64,000 bases of DNA, taken from the NCBI RefSeq assembly GCF_027579695.1, contig NC_083590.1, positions 16,193,656-16,257,655 on the forward strand. Reading direction: 5' to 3'. Shown piece by piece: positions 1 to 11,226 of this stretch. The notes beneath the pieces are model-generated. The model worked only from the letters and a program-made list of their open reading frames with translations. It was not told the origin of the DNA and did not search any database. Within the stretch, counting starts at the first letter, position 1; every line of letters starts with the position of its first letter. Source of the DNA: Neoarius graeffei (Eukaryota; Chordata; Actinopteri; Siluriformes; Ariidae). The translations under genes and the position numbers were made by a program.

Positions 1-255
1 AAGTCCTGCATGGTAGAGTGGTGTTGCTATGGTGATGATAAACAAATGTCATGTTTCCCGCCGAAGGTAACAATGCAGTTAAGAAATATAACATATTTTA
101 AATGTTATAAACTATACAACACGGCGATAATTTCCAAACGTGATCCAGACTAATAATACAAACCAAAACATGTACAAAAGAAACAAACCATTACTGGTAT
201 GATGAAAACAAGTCACTACCAAACACGGCGCTAATTTCTACACATGAGCAGTATT

Positions 256-295
<40 letters not shown>

Positions 296-1400
296 GTGAA
301 ACGAAGTGTTGTTAGTATGAAAATACATAAATTTGGTAATCTACTCTGCCTGCCATGTTTCAATCCGGCCACAGACCATGGAGCAACCTGCTCTGACTAG
401 ACTTCCCGCCTTGCGGTGGATACCTTAGCTATCAACAAACTTAAGGCACGTTTACAAACGTTTCCCAACAGAAAATAGCTGACTACTGCGTTAAGTTGCA
501 GTGTAAAAGTATAAAGTGCTGATTTACTATCCATGTCATGTTAACCGAGGAATAATTTTCCAGACGGAAATTAGCGAGATAGCTAACTGAACTAGCCACA
601 GACTGTATTGTATACAGTTGTTGGAACTCGCCCTTTAACGAGGCCGGGCAAACATTAACGTTTTAACGTATTGCACACCGACTCATAACTACCAGCATAC
701 TACTACATTTCTAAGTTTATTAATGCTACCTCCTTTCATTTAACACCAAAGTGACTTACCTGAAAAAAAAAAATGGTTGGCTGAGTACGCTGCTCTCACT
801 CAGTCAAATGCGCTGAAGGCTGCCAACCGCTTAAGACCTGAAGAAGATCTCGCACATGCGTGCTGACACACAGAGGTAGAGAAGATGCATGGGGTATTCC
901 AAGTTTAGAGGATGCGCACACGTTTAGGAATAAGTTCTCTCGTTGTCGATTAGGGACCGGGAACATATGTAAATAAATAGGTTAGTCATTTGATACCCAT
1001 GCAAATGTAACCCACTAGGTGCTACAAGGTTCAGAATATATGGACCAGGACTAGATTCGTAGTGGGAGGGTTGGAAAAAAAGAGAATGAGGACAGACACA
1101 ATAGGTAAATGGAGCCACGAGGTACGTTTAAGATAAATTTACTGTACCGAAATTAAAAAAAATTATATTATATATAATTAAATTCAGTGCAATAAATCAC
1201 TTGGTACTCAATATTCCACAGTATTCACAATCTTTCAACAAAAAACAAAAAATAAACTAACTAAAAGTGTCCATATGGAGTGGAATGTTCCGTTAATGTC
1301 CTTGTCGATATCTGTCAGCGCGCTCAAGTCAAAAGTTTCCGTTTCCGTTTGAGAGTACGTCGTGCACATTCTGGCTGCCGCTTCTCACCAGAGCTTTTTT
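1..1400. other. No gene recognised; contains (CA)n at 261-294
   Basis: I see no supported coding region here. There is a dinucleotide CA microsatellite at 261-294. The rest is AT-rich noncoding sequence with short A/T runs. The longest open frame (minus, 924-1118) has no recognisable domain, no splice context and no partner copy elsewhere in the window, so I do not call it a gene. Confidence 0.5.
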
Positions 1401-1403
1401 TTT

Positions 1404-2036
1404 TTTATTTTATTTCTTTTTAAATTTTCATTTTATTTATTTTTTTCTGTGTTTGTGTAGTTCGATGTTTGAGTGTTTTGTCCGCCGGTTGTGGTGTAGC
1501 TCCGGACCCAGTTTTGGGCGTTGGTGCCCTCTAGGCCTTGGTTCGCTGTGGGTGATGCCTGCGCTCCCAGCTGTGGACTGCAGTGAGCTCGTTGCTCATT
1601 TAACATTCGTGGTTGTCCAGCGCTCTGCGCTTTAACGCTTGGCGTGATGTTCCGAGCGATGTTGCTCGGTGGCGTCGCGGCGGCTGTGCAGGCGGTTTGG
1701 GACACACCAGCGCTCTGCGTGGCGGAGCTTCTCTGCTCGCTTTGTGGATCCACGGCGTGGTGTTCGAGCGATGTGGCTGACGGCGTCACGCCAGCTGTGC
1801 TGGAGATGTGGGACTCGTTTTCATGCGCCTTTTGGTGGGACTGTGGCTGCTACACCACTGGAATTACATCTTGACCCCTACTTGGTGGACTTTTTACTTT
1901 TATTTTTTATTATTTATTCATTTATTTATTATTTTTTATTGTTTTTTTTTCCTTTTCTTTGTCTATAATTGTAAAGCGTCCTTGGGTTCTTGAAAGGTGC
2001 TATATAAATTTAACTTATTATTATTATATTATTATT
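1404..2036 (+). mobile_element. L2-tailed retroelement fragment (LINE L2 3' end or L2-tailed SINE)
   Basis: The segment ends in the motif GCTATATAAATTTAACTT followed by an imperfect (ATT)n tail at about 2015-2036. That is the usual 3' end of fish L2-clade LINEs and of SINEs that borrow their reverse transcriptase. The body is GC-rich with internal near-repeats (for example GTGTTCCGAGCGATGT-like words at about 1645 and 1760), and the start is a T-rich tract. No reverse-transcriptase reading frame remains. The class call rests on the tail. Whether the body is LINE or SINE is open. Confidence 0.55.
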
Positions 2037-2704
2037 AAGTGTTTATGTCGAGTCAGGGGGATATCAAAAAGTCAGGTATGCGGTGGTCCTCCCACACTGA
2101 TACATAAGTGAAAGCGAAGAAGGGATGTGGTGTCCTCTTCGGCCTTGGTTCCTCACTCCTCCAATTAAGGAGAGATCTCACTGGGGGCTCGCCATCTCCC
2201 ATCAACAGGAGAAATCCAGATCCAGTTCTAATGATGCTCAAAAACCCAGCCTGTATGAAGACACGACTGTTATTTATATGACATCACTAACTTCTCTCTT
2301 ATGGCCATAGTCAGTATATAAATCAACACATTACTGTAACACAATAATGATTACATTAATTATCTTTCTTAACTGTACAGTTATTTTTACCAATGTAAGT
2401 ATTTCCCACAATTTAATCAACCTTTTTACACATAAATTTAATCAATCATGAATTTTAGCCGTTCAACCATGAATTATGTTTAATTTTAGTTGTAAATGAA
2501 CATATTCATCAGTTTCATCATCCCATATATCATACAGCATCTCTCAATATAACCACACACAGCATCAAAATAAACATTATACCTTACTTCTTTTAAGTTA
2601 TCAGAGCAAGAATATGCAGTTTTACCTCTTAAAGTTAACAGAAACAGTGAACAGTAATGATAAGCCAAGTTCAAGTGTTCATGGAGCAAAGCCGCGTTTT
2701 TCTG

Positions 2705-2975
2705 CGCCTCTCCTATCAACTCACTGTGGGGCTAATACAGTGCGCATGCGCGAGCGCTCATTCACTCGGCAACTCGTCAAGACGACGCTGCCAAAAGTCG
2801 GGCCTCCTCCTCGCTCCCGGATCCCCGCACACCCCCGCTGCCTCAGCTCAGGATTCTCTAATGGACAGTCAGTGTTAATAACCGCTATTATAACTCTCTC
2901 TGTATTTCTCACCGCTCCGCTCACTGCTGCTTTCACCCGCCATGCAGCTCACCTGACTTCTGTGTGAAGAGGGCG
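2705..2975. promoter_or_regulatory. Possible CpG-rich promoter with NRF1-like site
   Basis: A short CpG-rich island in otherwise AT-rich DNA. It contains TGCGCATGCGCG at 2741-2752, close to the palindromic NRF1 consensus, and inverted CCAAT near 2993. On the minus strand a CAG|GTGAGC donor-like site lies near 2950, so a noncoding first exon is possible. I see no attached coding exon. It could equally be a relic transposon end. Confidence 0.25.
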
Positions 2976-3040
2976 GGATTTGTTCCCTCTTGACCAATCA
3001 TAATTGTCCACTCTATGAAATGCGACAATTAAGGGTTGGG

Positions 3041-3060
3041 TGTGTGTGTGTGTGTGTGTG
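3041..3060. repeat. (TG)n microsatellite
   Basis: Ten uninterrupted TG units directly after GGG, followed by an A-rich stretch. Confidence 0.9.
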
Positions 3061-3467
3061 AAAAATAACTGATTGACAGGCTGATTAACAAATGAAATTA
3101 AATTAATAAGGAAACTATAGAAAAATAAAATAGAACTGGACCCAATTCTCTACTGGGTTACACAAAGATAATAACATGTTATGAGATGTTTGCGTTATAT
3201 AGTGAAAGTCCCCAAGACGCGCGCGCATATTTCTGTGAATTGCGTCCGGAAGTGTGTAGAGTTGGTTTGGACGCCGGCAGCAGCGGGCAGGCGATGCACA
3301 GCACTAATAAATGGTTCAGCTATTTTGCCGCGGAAGACAGCGGGTGTCTGCACAGTTATTTGAAATAAAAGTGCCCCATTGAGATAGTCGGTATGTAAAA
3401 AATAACATCAGATGGCACATTTTTGTTAAACGGGAAGAATTTTTATGCAATATGACATTATACTTTA

Positions 3468-5034
3468 GTGTTTGGGGAACTCCGCCCCGGGGCCAATCAA
3501 AAACCGATGTAGATGGGATTCAGGGATGAACACACACACAAAAAAAAAAAGTATAATCTTCGCCCCATAGCCGAAGTCATGATCTAATTATAGCTGATCT
3601 GAGGCCAACACTAACCCGATGAATGTGTAGGGTACTTCTTGATTTTGGGCCAATCAAAAGCCGACGTAGATGGGAGCAGGGGTGAAAAAAACTGGCTCCG
3701 CTCTCTGGCCGATCATTGTACGATCAAATTATTTAAGAGTGTTCCGATACGATCTTAGGCCAACATCGGCCCGCTGCATGCGTGTTGTTGGGGCCCTGTG
3801 ACTCACGGAGAGCTCCACAACGGTGAAAACTCCAAAAGTCTCGGGACATCTTCTCATAATCTCGCGTAGAAGCGAAATACGGAAGTAAGACTTGGCATTT
3901 TTGGGCATAATCAAACCTAGTCTTAGGAATTAGCTTTTAATTGAAGTAGTGTGAATTTAAACTCAGGAACGTTTTGTTTACACTGTAGACACGCAGCGTG
4001 TCGAATTGAATTAATTGTTCTATGTTCTCTCAATTGTTTAATAGATAGGCTGTGCATGCTTCTCTATCTTTTCTAACACCTTAATTCCATTCTTATACAT
4101 ATCTTGACCTCATCAAGATTTCAGTGGATTTAGTAGTGTTATGAGCTAGCTTCCCTTTGTCTTAGCTTGGCCACACGAGGCTAATCTAGGCCTACACAAA
4201 CACGTGGTCACAAACAAACATACCTTAATTAGCATTCCTTTGTCTTAGCTAGCAACACAAGGCTAATCTAGGCCTCCACCATATGGACACACACAAACAT
4301 CTTAATTAGCACACAAAGCTAATCTTTTGTCTCCAACACGTGGCAGTCCTCCCCCCACACTCACATACACCTCTTTTGTTTTAACTCCACGAGGTAGGAT
4401 CCTTGGGCCTTCGCTAGCCACAAGGCCTCACACACAAACACACCTTAGATAGCAATCCATGCTAACTCTTTGTTCAGGCCACACACAGGCTAACTCTTTG
4501 TCCACCACGTGGGCACCAACACACCTTAGCTAGCAATCCATGCTAACTCTTTTGTTCTCCTCAAATCCCACATGGTGATCCCGACACCATGAGGACACAC
4601 ACAAACATACCTAGCTAGCATCCCACGCTAGCCTTCTGCTCAGGCTACAGGGCCCCTCACAGACACACCATATCACATTTGTATATAATGATTTCAACTG
4701 TTCTTATCCATTTTTATCTTTGTTGTAATAAATTCCATTATTATTGAAACTGTGTGTATTTATTTGTTGTGCTTAATATACTTGAAGTTGCCCAATCTCC
4801 AAAGAATTCTAAAGGTGCATATGATTTATGTAATATGGTAAGAGATCATAATAATTTGGAATATACCATAATTTAGCAGTTTGGTAATTTATTATTAAGC
4901 ACCAAAATTAATGGTATTAATTAATGAGACTGATTCCATGAGTGATTTAATGATATGAGACTGATTCAATGAAAATGATTTAATGAGACTGATTTAATGA
5001 GATTGATCACTTAATAATTTCCAAATGCACCTAC
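3468..5034 (+). repeat. Decayed LTR-like repeat with internal tandem arrays
   Basis: The segment starts TGTTTGGGGAACTCCGCCCC and ends CACCTACA, which resembles the two ends of the LTR-bounded insertion at 34262-39686. Its part 3950-4190 aligns by eye, inverted, with 23086-23420. A degenerate tandem repeat of about 160 bp occupies 3470-3800; both units carry GCCAATCAAAA and CCGA.GTAGATGGGA. A looser array of roughly 70-75 bp units around TTAGCTAGCAATCCATGCTA occupies about 4190-4640. An AATAAA signal lies near 4727. No convincing TSD is left and the family is not identified. Confidence 0.4.
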
Positions 5035-5960
5035 AGACAGATATAATGATAATGTTGGGACCAAAAATATATAGTATATTTATATATTAGTGTACATATA
5101 CACTAGTATGCATACACGATATTGATACTGTTTTACTACAACTCAAAATGAAATTCTCTGATATTTTGAGAGACTGGATTTCTGATTTTTAATGAGCTAT
5201 AAGCCATCATCAAAATTAAAACAAAAAATGTTAATATGTGTAAATGTGTAACATGACAATGTGTAATGAATATAGAAGATATGAAAGTTTACCTTTTAGA
5301 ATTAAATTACAAAAAAGAGTTTTTTACGATACTGTAATTTTTTGAGATGCTGTGGTATACATTCACAAAACTGGAGCTGCTGCGATTGGCTCCAGTATGT
5401 AACCTGGTGATGGCCTTCAGCAAGATGGGAAGAGTTGAGGCCAAAACACACACACACTGCAGTTACATTAATTCACACAAAGCCCTCACATTGTCTTGCT
5501 GTACTGAACATAAAACTGAGCTAAATGTTTTGACATTTAATAAAAATGCTTTTGTTTTGCAAAAACTGTTGTGTTTCTCCAGATCTTTCATCATGCGTGT
5601 GTGTGAGAGAGAGAATACCAATACACCTGAAATACCAAGAAATAAAAGATAACACAGGACCCAAATGAGCTCTTATATATTTTCTTTTTAAACATGAATT
5701 TAACAGCGGAGTTGAAAATTCACTAAAAATAATTTTATATCCATAAACAATTTTTAAATGACAAAATAATTACACTAGTTCTTCAAAATGTATTTGATTG
5801 ATACTATTACGTAACATACTGTAATTAGTTTAGATTTAAGTAAAAGTGATGGCACTGATCCCATATCGGGTTTGATCAGCTGATACCAGGAAAAAAAAAT
5901 CAGGATCAGATATTAAAGAAAATAAAGAACAGCTTTGGTCTGATCCTGTAACAAAAAGAT
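5035..5960. other. AT-rich spacer, nothing recognised
   Basis: No coding frame, splice signals or repeats with a partner in the window were found. The open frame at 5347-5652 lacks any recognisable domain. Confidence 0.5.
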
Positions 5961-5966
5961 CTAATC

Positions 5967-6367
5967 TACAGTCACAGAGCACATTATTAGGAACACTAAT
6001 TCATGCTGTTGGTGCCAAATTCTGACGCCACCACCTGTGAGCCTCAGCAGAAATCCAGGTTCATCAGACCAGGCTACGTTTTTTCACTCTTCACCTGTCC
6101 AGTTGTGGTGATCCTGTGCCCACTGCAGCCTCAGCTTTCTGTACTTGGCTGACAGAAGTGGAACCCGACGTGGTCATCCACCTCAGTGTTCAGTGTGTTG
6201 TGCATTTTGAGATGCTTTTCTGCTCACCACAATTGTACAGAGTGGTTATCTGAGTTACTGCAGCCTTTCTGTCAGTTCAAACCAGTCTGGCCGTTCTCCG
6301 GTGAACCCTCTCATCAACAAGGTGGGGCCGTCTAGGTGTTCCTAATAAAGTGCACAGTGAGTGTATA
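5967..6367. mobile_element. Short TIR element of a common fish repeat family
   Basis: The ends are inverted copies of each other: CACAGAGCACATTATTAGGAA on the left, and on the right, read on the minus strand, CACTGTGCACTTTATTAGGA. The interior resembles a widely dispersed vertebrate repeat whose terminus reads TTATTAGG.ACAC. No transposase remains, so it is a nonautonomous DNA element of unassigned superfamily. About 400 bp. Confidence 0.5.
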
Positions 6368-7690
6368 TTAAATACCACCTGAAGGACAAAGTGATAAATG
6401 TGCCTTGCAGTGAGTCTCCTCGGGGCTTCCTCAGATTAACTCCCCAAATGCTGATCCTGTCAGGTGAGAATCCCACCAATGCCCTGAAACTGTTCCTGTC
6501 CATTTCAGCTCCCTCTTCCACTGACTGGGTTCAGCTCGAGTCCCTGTGCTTTTTCACCTGCTCTTTCAGGGTTTTTAAGGGACTGAAGTCCAGGCAGTTT
6601 CATGCAGATCACAAGTTGTTCCACATTCAGTGTAGAATTGTGTGCAGTCTGATTCACTGTGCACCATGAACACACACTGACCACGTCTCCGAGTCTCTTT
6701 CATTTGTTAGAACTAAATGACTGACGTGTTTATGAATGTGCTGTCTGTTCCCCAACATGGAAATGCAGGAACCCCAGAGTCTTCATCTCGCACACAGATG
6801 TTCATCACACCCTGAAAATAAAAGAAAAACATCTGGATTAATCCCCACACACTGGACTGTGGTACTTCATGACCAACAGCATGGAATCATCTCTGCTCCA
6901 AGAGAAACATTATTATCTCCTGTTTATAATTTAATTCAACATTTATTCAGTCTTGTATAATATCTGTGTTCTAACATTGAGCTCCAACAAATGAGAACTT
7001 CCACAAGATCTCACAGGAAAGTGAGCAGACGTTTCCCATCACATCACTGCTCTTATCCAATCACAGGCTTTGGAGCTTTTTAAACAGTAACTAACACTGC
7101 GGTGGGTTTGATCTCTTGTTCTACATGTAGATTTAAGTGCAGACTTTAAGAAGAAGCCGAGGTGAATTTTACAGGAACGACAGAAGACACGGTGTGGAGG
7201 TGGAGAGCAGGAAGGAGTGTCAGAGTGAGTCAAGTGGCTCCTTAAATCACACATTTGTGGCAGTGTGGCATTAAAGATGATCATTTTACTGAGTTTTGAG
7301 GAGAGTTGAGAAGAAAGTGTGCTGCTGATCAGAAACAGGGAAAAGCTGAGATCATCTTATTCAGACAAAAGCAGCAGGATGAAGTCAGAGACAGCAGGGT
7401 GTCACAAGGAGACGAGGTGTTCATTTACAATCACTCTCATGCACTCAGACGGGACATTTTGGAGACTCTGACTGACTCCATCTTCTGCTTTCAGATGAAT
7501 TTTAAATCAATTTTACTGAACAACAAACAGCATTAAAGACAACTGGGAGGAAAAAGTTGATTAAATACAACACAGTGAAAATTTTTAAAACTGGTTTCAT
7601 TTCAGGGCCTGGTCATGTGACATTTACTGAAATTAAAGAAAAAATTATATTGAGATTAAATTTTTTCCAACATTCACCTAAAAATGTTAT
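6368..7690. other. Unassigned region upstream of the last LRR exon
   Basis: No B30.2/SPRY exon or other domain could be found on either strand, although this is where the exon following the 7698-7871 LRR exon would lie on the minus strand. Open frames at 6361-6669, 6736-6960 and 7306-7536 have no recognisable domain and no splice context. Confidence 0.4.
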
Positions 7691-7697
7691 TACTTAC

Positions 7698-7871
7698 GAG
7701 AGTTCCTGTAGTTTGTAATGTTCATCATCCTTAAGAGCAGAGAGCAGCTTCTTTCCTGAGTCTCCTATTTTATTCCCAAACAGATTCAGTACTCTCAGGT
7801 GTGAGGGGTTTGATCTCAGAGCTGAAGCGAGAGCAGCACAGCCTTCATCTGAGACACCACAATCCCACAAC
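7698..7871 (-). CDS. NLRC3-like LRR exon, divergent (most downstream copy)
   Basis: A 174-bp exon between a CTCTGCAG acceptor (minus) and a GTAAGTAATA donor. It codes for 58 residues of the NLR ribonuclease-inhibitor-type repeat: it begins [18 protein letters not shown] and ends in GNKIGDSGKKLLSALKDDEH. It differs from the other nine exons in its second half (KKLLSALKDDEHYKLQ instead of [15 protein letters not shown]), as expected for the last repeat of an array. The phase (AG|G) is the same as in the other exons. NLR LRRs form the ligand-sensing or regulatory half of cytosolic immune receptors. No following B30.2 exon was found down to position 1, so the gene end is not settled. Confidence 0.75.
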
Positions 7872-8700
7872 CTGCAGAGACACAATGACACACTTCACTG
7901 CCTCAGTTTATGAACATCAAGATTTGCTTTGATGTTTTTGCTTTGCTTTCTAATGAGCTCTTGGAGAAGTCGTTCGCTCAGAGGTTCACACACTTTTTAA
8001 ACCCCAGAGTGTGAATGTTTAAATGGTTTATTCAGGACTGACAAGAACAAGTGTGACTGTTTTCTTTAGACAGAATGTGTTTGTCTATGATTCTGACTCG
8101 GATGAAGATTAGACCATGTTTTATTATTAAAGAAAACCAGGAAATGTCAAAGTCTTCAAAAACTTTTTTGCAAACACAGGGAGTGAAATAATATTTTAAA
8201 AATCCCCTGTTATTTATGAAGAAACATTTTGTGAATTTTTCCAACTATGTGAAAGAATTTTAATTTCAGAAGAGAAAACATCTATTCTTCATTACAGTTC
8301 TCTCTCTCTCTCTCTCTCTCACTCATGCTGAGATGTTTTTTTTCTTCCGTGTAAAACACACTCGCCCACACTCCATTCCCTCCCAGTGAAGCCGTGTGTC
8401 TGGGCGGGGCTCAAAATGATGCGTTAAATCCTGTTGTCCAATGAGCTTTCGTCTTTCTGCCCATTAAAACAGCGAGTACACAAACACCTAACAGACACTA
8501 ATAGATGCAGAGGCTTCAGTGGGGGTCTGTTAGCTCTGTGTCAGGGGCTTTTCACACAGGCTGCACTGTTCACCACTAAACAGTGTGAGTTTAATGAACA
8601 AACAGCGCGATATTGCAGTGAGATACGCCATCAATCTGATTCACTAAAATATTGAACGACAGCAAGACTGATGAATAAAATAGACACTTTGGGAAACGTT
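7872..8700. other. Intron-like spacer with (TC)n and a GC-box/CCAAT patch
   Basis: A (TC)n tract occupies about 8299-8320. Between 8400 and 8460 there is GGGCGGGGC and GTCCAATGAGC, a combination typical of promoters. No exon could be attached to it. No coding frame is supported. Confidence 0.35.
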
Positions 8701-9224
8701 TCATTGCTACATTTTTTTTTTTGTAATTTATTTTTTATTGCCATTCAGAATGAGACATTCACATCCGGTACATCATATGTTCATACATCTTACATCTATT
8801 GTCTGCCCCAAATAGCATTTTTGTTTTGTATCTGAAGAATGAAAAGAGAAATAAACGAGAAGAAGAAAAAAAACCCTATGTACAAGTAGGGAGTGATCCT
8901 TTTTATCCAGCACAGTCACTGGTTTGTGAAAATAAAATCAGGCCTATGGGGCATGACATATTTGACCCAGTTTTCCCAGTGTGAAGCAAATTTCTCCAAT
9001 TTGTGATTAACAAAAGCTGTTATCTTCTCCATTTTATAAATGTCCATTGTAATGTCCATCCATATATTTAAAGTTGGGCTCTCCTGTGATAACCATTTCC
9101 TGGTAATACTCTTTTTACAGGCCACCAGCTATATATGTATTAAATGTTTCTCTCTTTTCAGCCATTCCTCAGGTATGTGTCCGAAAAACACAGTCTTATT
9201 CTCGAGGAGTATTTCACATTTGAC

Positions 9225-10157
9225 AGACCCTCCAGGATTTTGCGATTTGCAACTTCAATGCAAATTCAACCAATCCCCGCGAATTCAGGGCGGTGTTGCA
9301 ATTATATCCAATCACCACAACTTTCCCACAAATTTGACCAATCGTTGGCGTCGTCTTGAGGTGACGTCAACAAACTACCTTCCGCCTTACTTCCGTGTAT
9401 ACGTTCAAGAGAAGCAGCATGTGCGAGTCAGTGTTTATGTAGGCTTAAATTCTGTTACTGAAAGTGTGTTATGTTTACAGTGAAGGACTGTGTGCACCTT
9501 TTTTTTTTTTACTTAATACAAGAAATTAATGGATGCCAACATTTTTGCCAAAATTGTATTTTATTTTCCATTGTTTAGACAGCTTCAGCATCATACTGTG
9601 AGATTCTGTTCAAATTGTTTTTTTCTTCTATGAAGCCTGAGCCATTTATTTTATTAGTTTATAATTATTGTATAATTTAGTCGTCAGGAGAGACTGCCTG
9701 CACACAGTACTAGTATTAATAGTTTTTTACATGAAAGCTGAGGCATTTATATTATATTTTAAGGTAACTTCATGTTGTGCTGTGAGGTTCTATGCACTTT
9801 AACTTTTGAACCAACAGGTGCATTTGGATAAGTAAAGCCTATTTTTCTGCATTTTTGTAGTCCTGGTCATCTTTTATATTGGTAAAGTTGTTTATAGGAC
9901 CATTTCTCAGTGTCTCCGTTTTTTTTAATCGATAGTTTTTCAGTAATAACTTAATATTTAATGTATCACTCAATTTTAATCACAAAAAGAGAAAATCGCA
10001 ACAATTTCTTGCAACTTTCACTTCCTCCTGCAATGTCATTGCAACAAAAACCTAAAAAACACCGCAACTTTCATCGCAATTTTTTGGAAAACCCCCCACA
10101 ACAGACATTTTAGCCCGCAACAATCACAAAAAAGGCCCGCGAAATCCTGGGGGGACT
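9225..10157. mobile_element. Nonautonomous hAT-type element inside L1 ORF2
   Basis: The termini are inverted copies: AGACCCTCCAGGAT on the left and, on the minus strand at the right end, AGTCCCCCCAGGAT (12 of 14 match). The flanking 8-mers CATTTGAC (9217-9224) and GATTTGAA (10158-10165) match at 6 of 8 positions, consistent with an aged 8-bp hAT target duplication. Skipping the element rejoins the L1 ORF2 frame. It carries no transposase frame. 933 bp. Confidence 0.8.
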
Positions 10158-10200
10158 GATTTGAAGATATCCTGTAGGGCATTGTGTATCTCTCTCCAAT

Positions 10201-11226
10201 AGAGATGCAGTTACGTGACCGGAAAGTACACAACCGCCATCTTGTCGGTCAAAAACACCGCTGAATACTGCTGCACTCATGTACAGAATGGATCAATTTC
10301 AACCGACGGACTACACGGCTCATTTTTCTAATGAACAGATAACTAGATATGTGTCTAAAATAAACGATCTACAGATTTGTGACCCTTATGGCTTTCCGGA
10401 CGGAGTTTTCACGACCGGATTTTGAACTGCCAGCGGAATACCCGGACGTGTATAATTACCTCATCAACTTTCCCTCGCTGTTCAGCGGTGAAGCACTGTG
10501 TGCTTATAAACCTCTGCACAGTTATCTTTACAGAAATTCAGGATTTGTCAGCGACTCAGATGTGGCATCTTGTAAACAAGAAAATAATCCTCATTGGATG
10601 GGTAAGTCACTTAAGTATTGAGTATAGCACTGACCAGCCGATTATAGAATAGAATAAGGTAATTCCAAATCGTCCGTCTTGTTTACATGGATCTGGCGTT
10701 GGAGAGGTAGAGGCTTGGCAGTGGAGATTTGAGTGGCTGTTTTCTGAGCTTAGTCAACAGGCCGGCTCTGCAGCCTCGCATTTGCTTCGGCTCCCGGCGC
10801 CGCCTCCTTCGCTTTGCTTCCGATAACAATCCACGGAGACCCCGCTGGTCTCGCTATCTCGTCCGGAATGTTTTTTTTTCTCGTCCGGAATGTTGTGCAT
10901 GCGATGGAAATCGCTACAAACCGTCATTTTCTGCTGGAAACCAATGTCCAGTAAGTCCATACGGTTGTAGTGGATATTGAAGTCCGGTACAGACGAACAC
11001 GCAAAAATACACACAAAAAACATAAAAAACGTGCACAGGTAGGGAGAGCTTGTAGCCACAGCCGTTGTAGTAGAATTGTATATAGTAGGGTTTTCCAGAA
11101 GAAAAGGTAGACATAAAAGCAGAAGTAGAACCAGAAGTAGAAGTAGAAGGCGGAATATGGCGTTTGACCGACACGATGGCGTCTGTCACAATCTGGATCG
11201 GCTGTGATGTCACATGCAAGTGCTCC
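10201..11226. mobile_element. ISL2EU-type element inside L1 ORF2
   Basis: The insertion lies exactly between two halves of the L1 codon series for MKDYW. The flanks are AT (10199-10200) and AT (11227-11228), and removing the element plus one AT restores the L1 frame. The ends are imperfect inverted repeats sharing GACCG/GATCC, CGCCATC and GTCGGTCAAA blocks. A 2-bp AT duplication is the hallmark of ISL2EU (IS4EU) elements as I recall the family. The left half holds the first exon of the YqaJ-type accessory gene (10288-10601). No THAP/transposase exon was recognised in the right half. At 1026 bp it is far shorter than an autonomous element. Confidence 0.75.
10288..10601 (+). pseudogene. First exon of ISL2EU accessory (YqaJ/SWIM-type) gene, frameshifted
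   Basis: From the ATG at 10288 the frame reads MDQFQPTDYTAHFS, then ICDPYGFPDGVFT, and hits a stop at about 10423. A second frame continues with EYPDVYNYLINFPSLF and ends in a GGGTAAGTCAC splice donor at 10602. The order 'DY..HFS..QI..Y...I..L...DPY..PDG' then 'YPD.YNYLI..PS' is the N-terminal signature of the long fish transposon protein that continues into SWIM and YqaJ nuclease domains. Only this N-terminal exon is present and one frameshift separates its halves. The YqaJ assignment comes from memory of the family; the nuclease domain is not in the window. Confidence 0.55.

Noticed and set aside
2614..2967. Plus frame across the CpG-rich patch
   Set aside because: No domain, no splice context. 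More likely regulatory or relic sequence.
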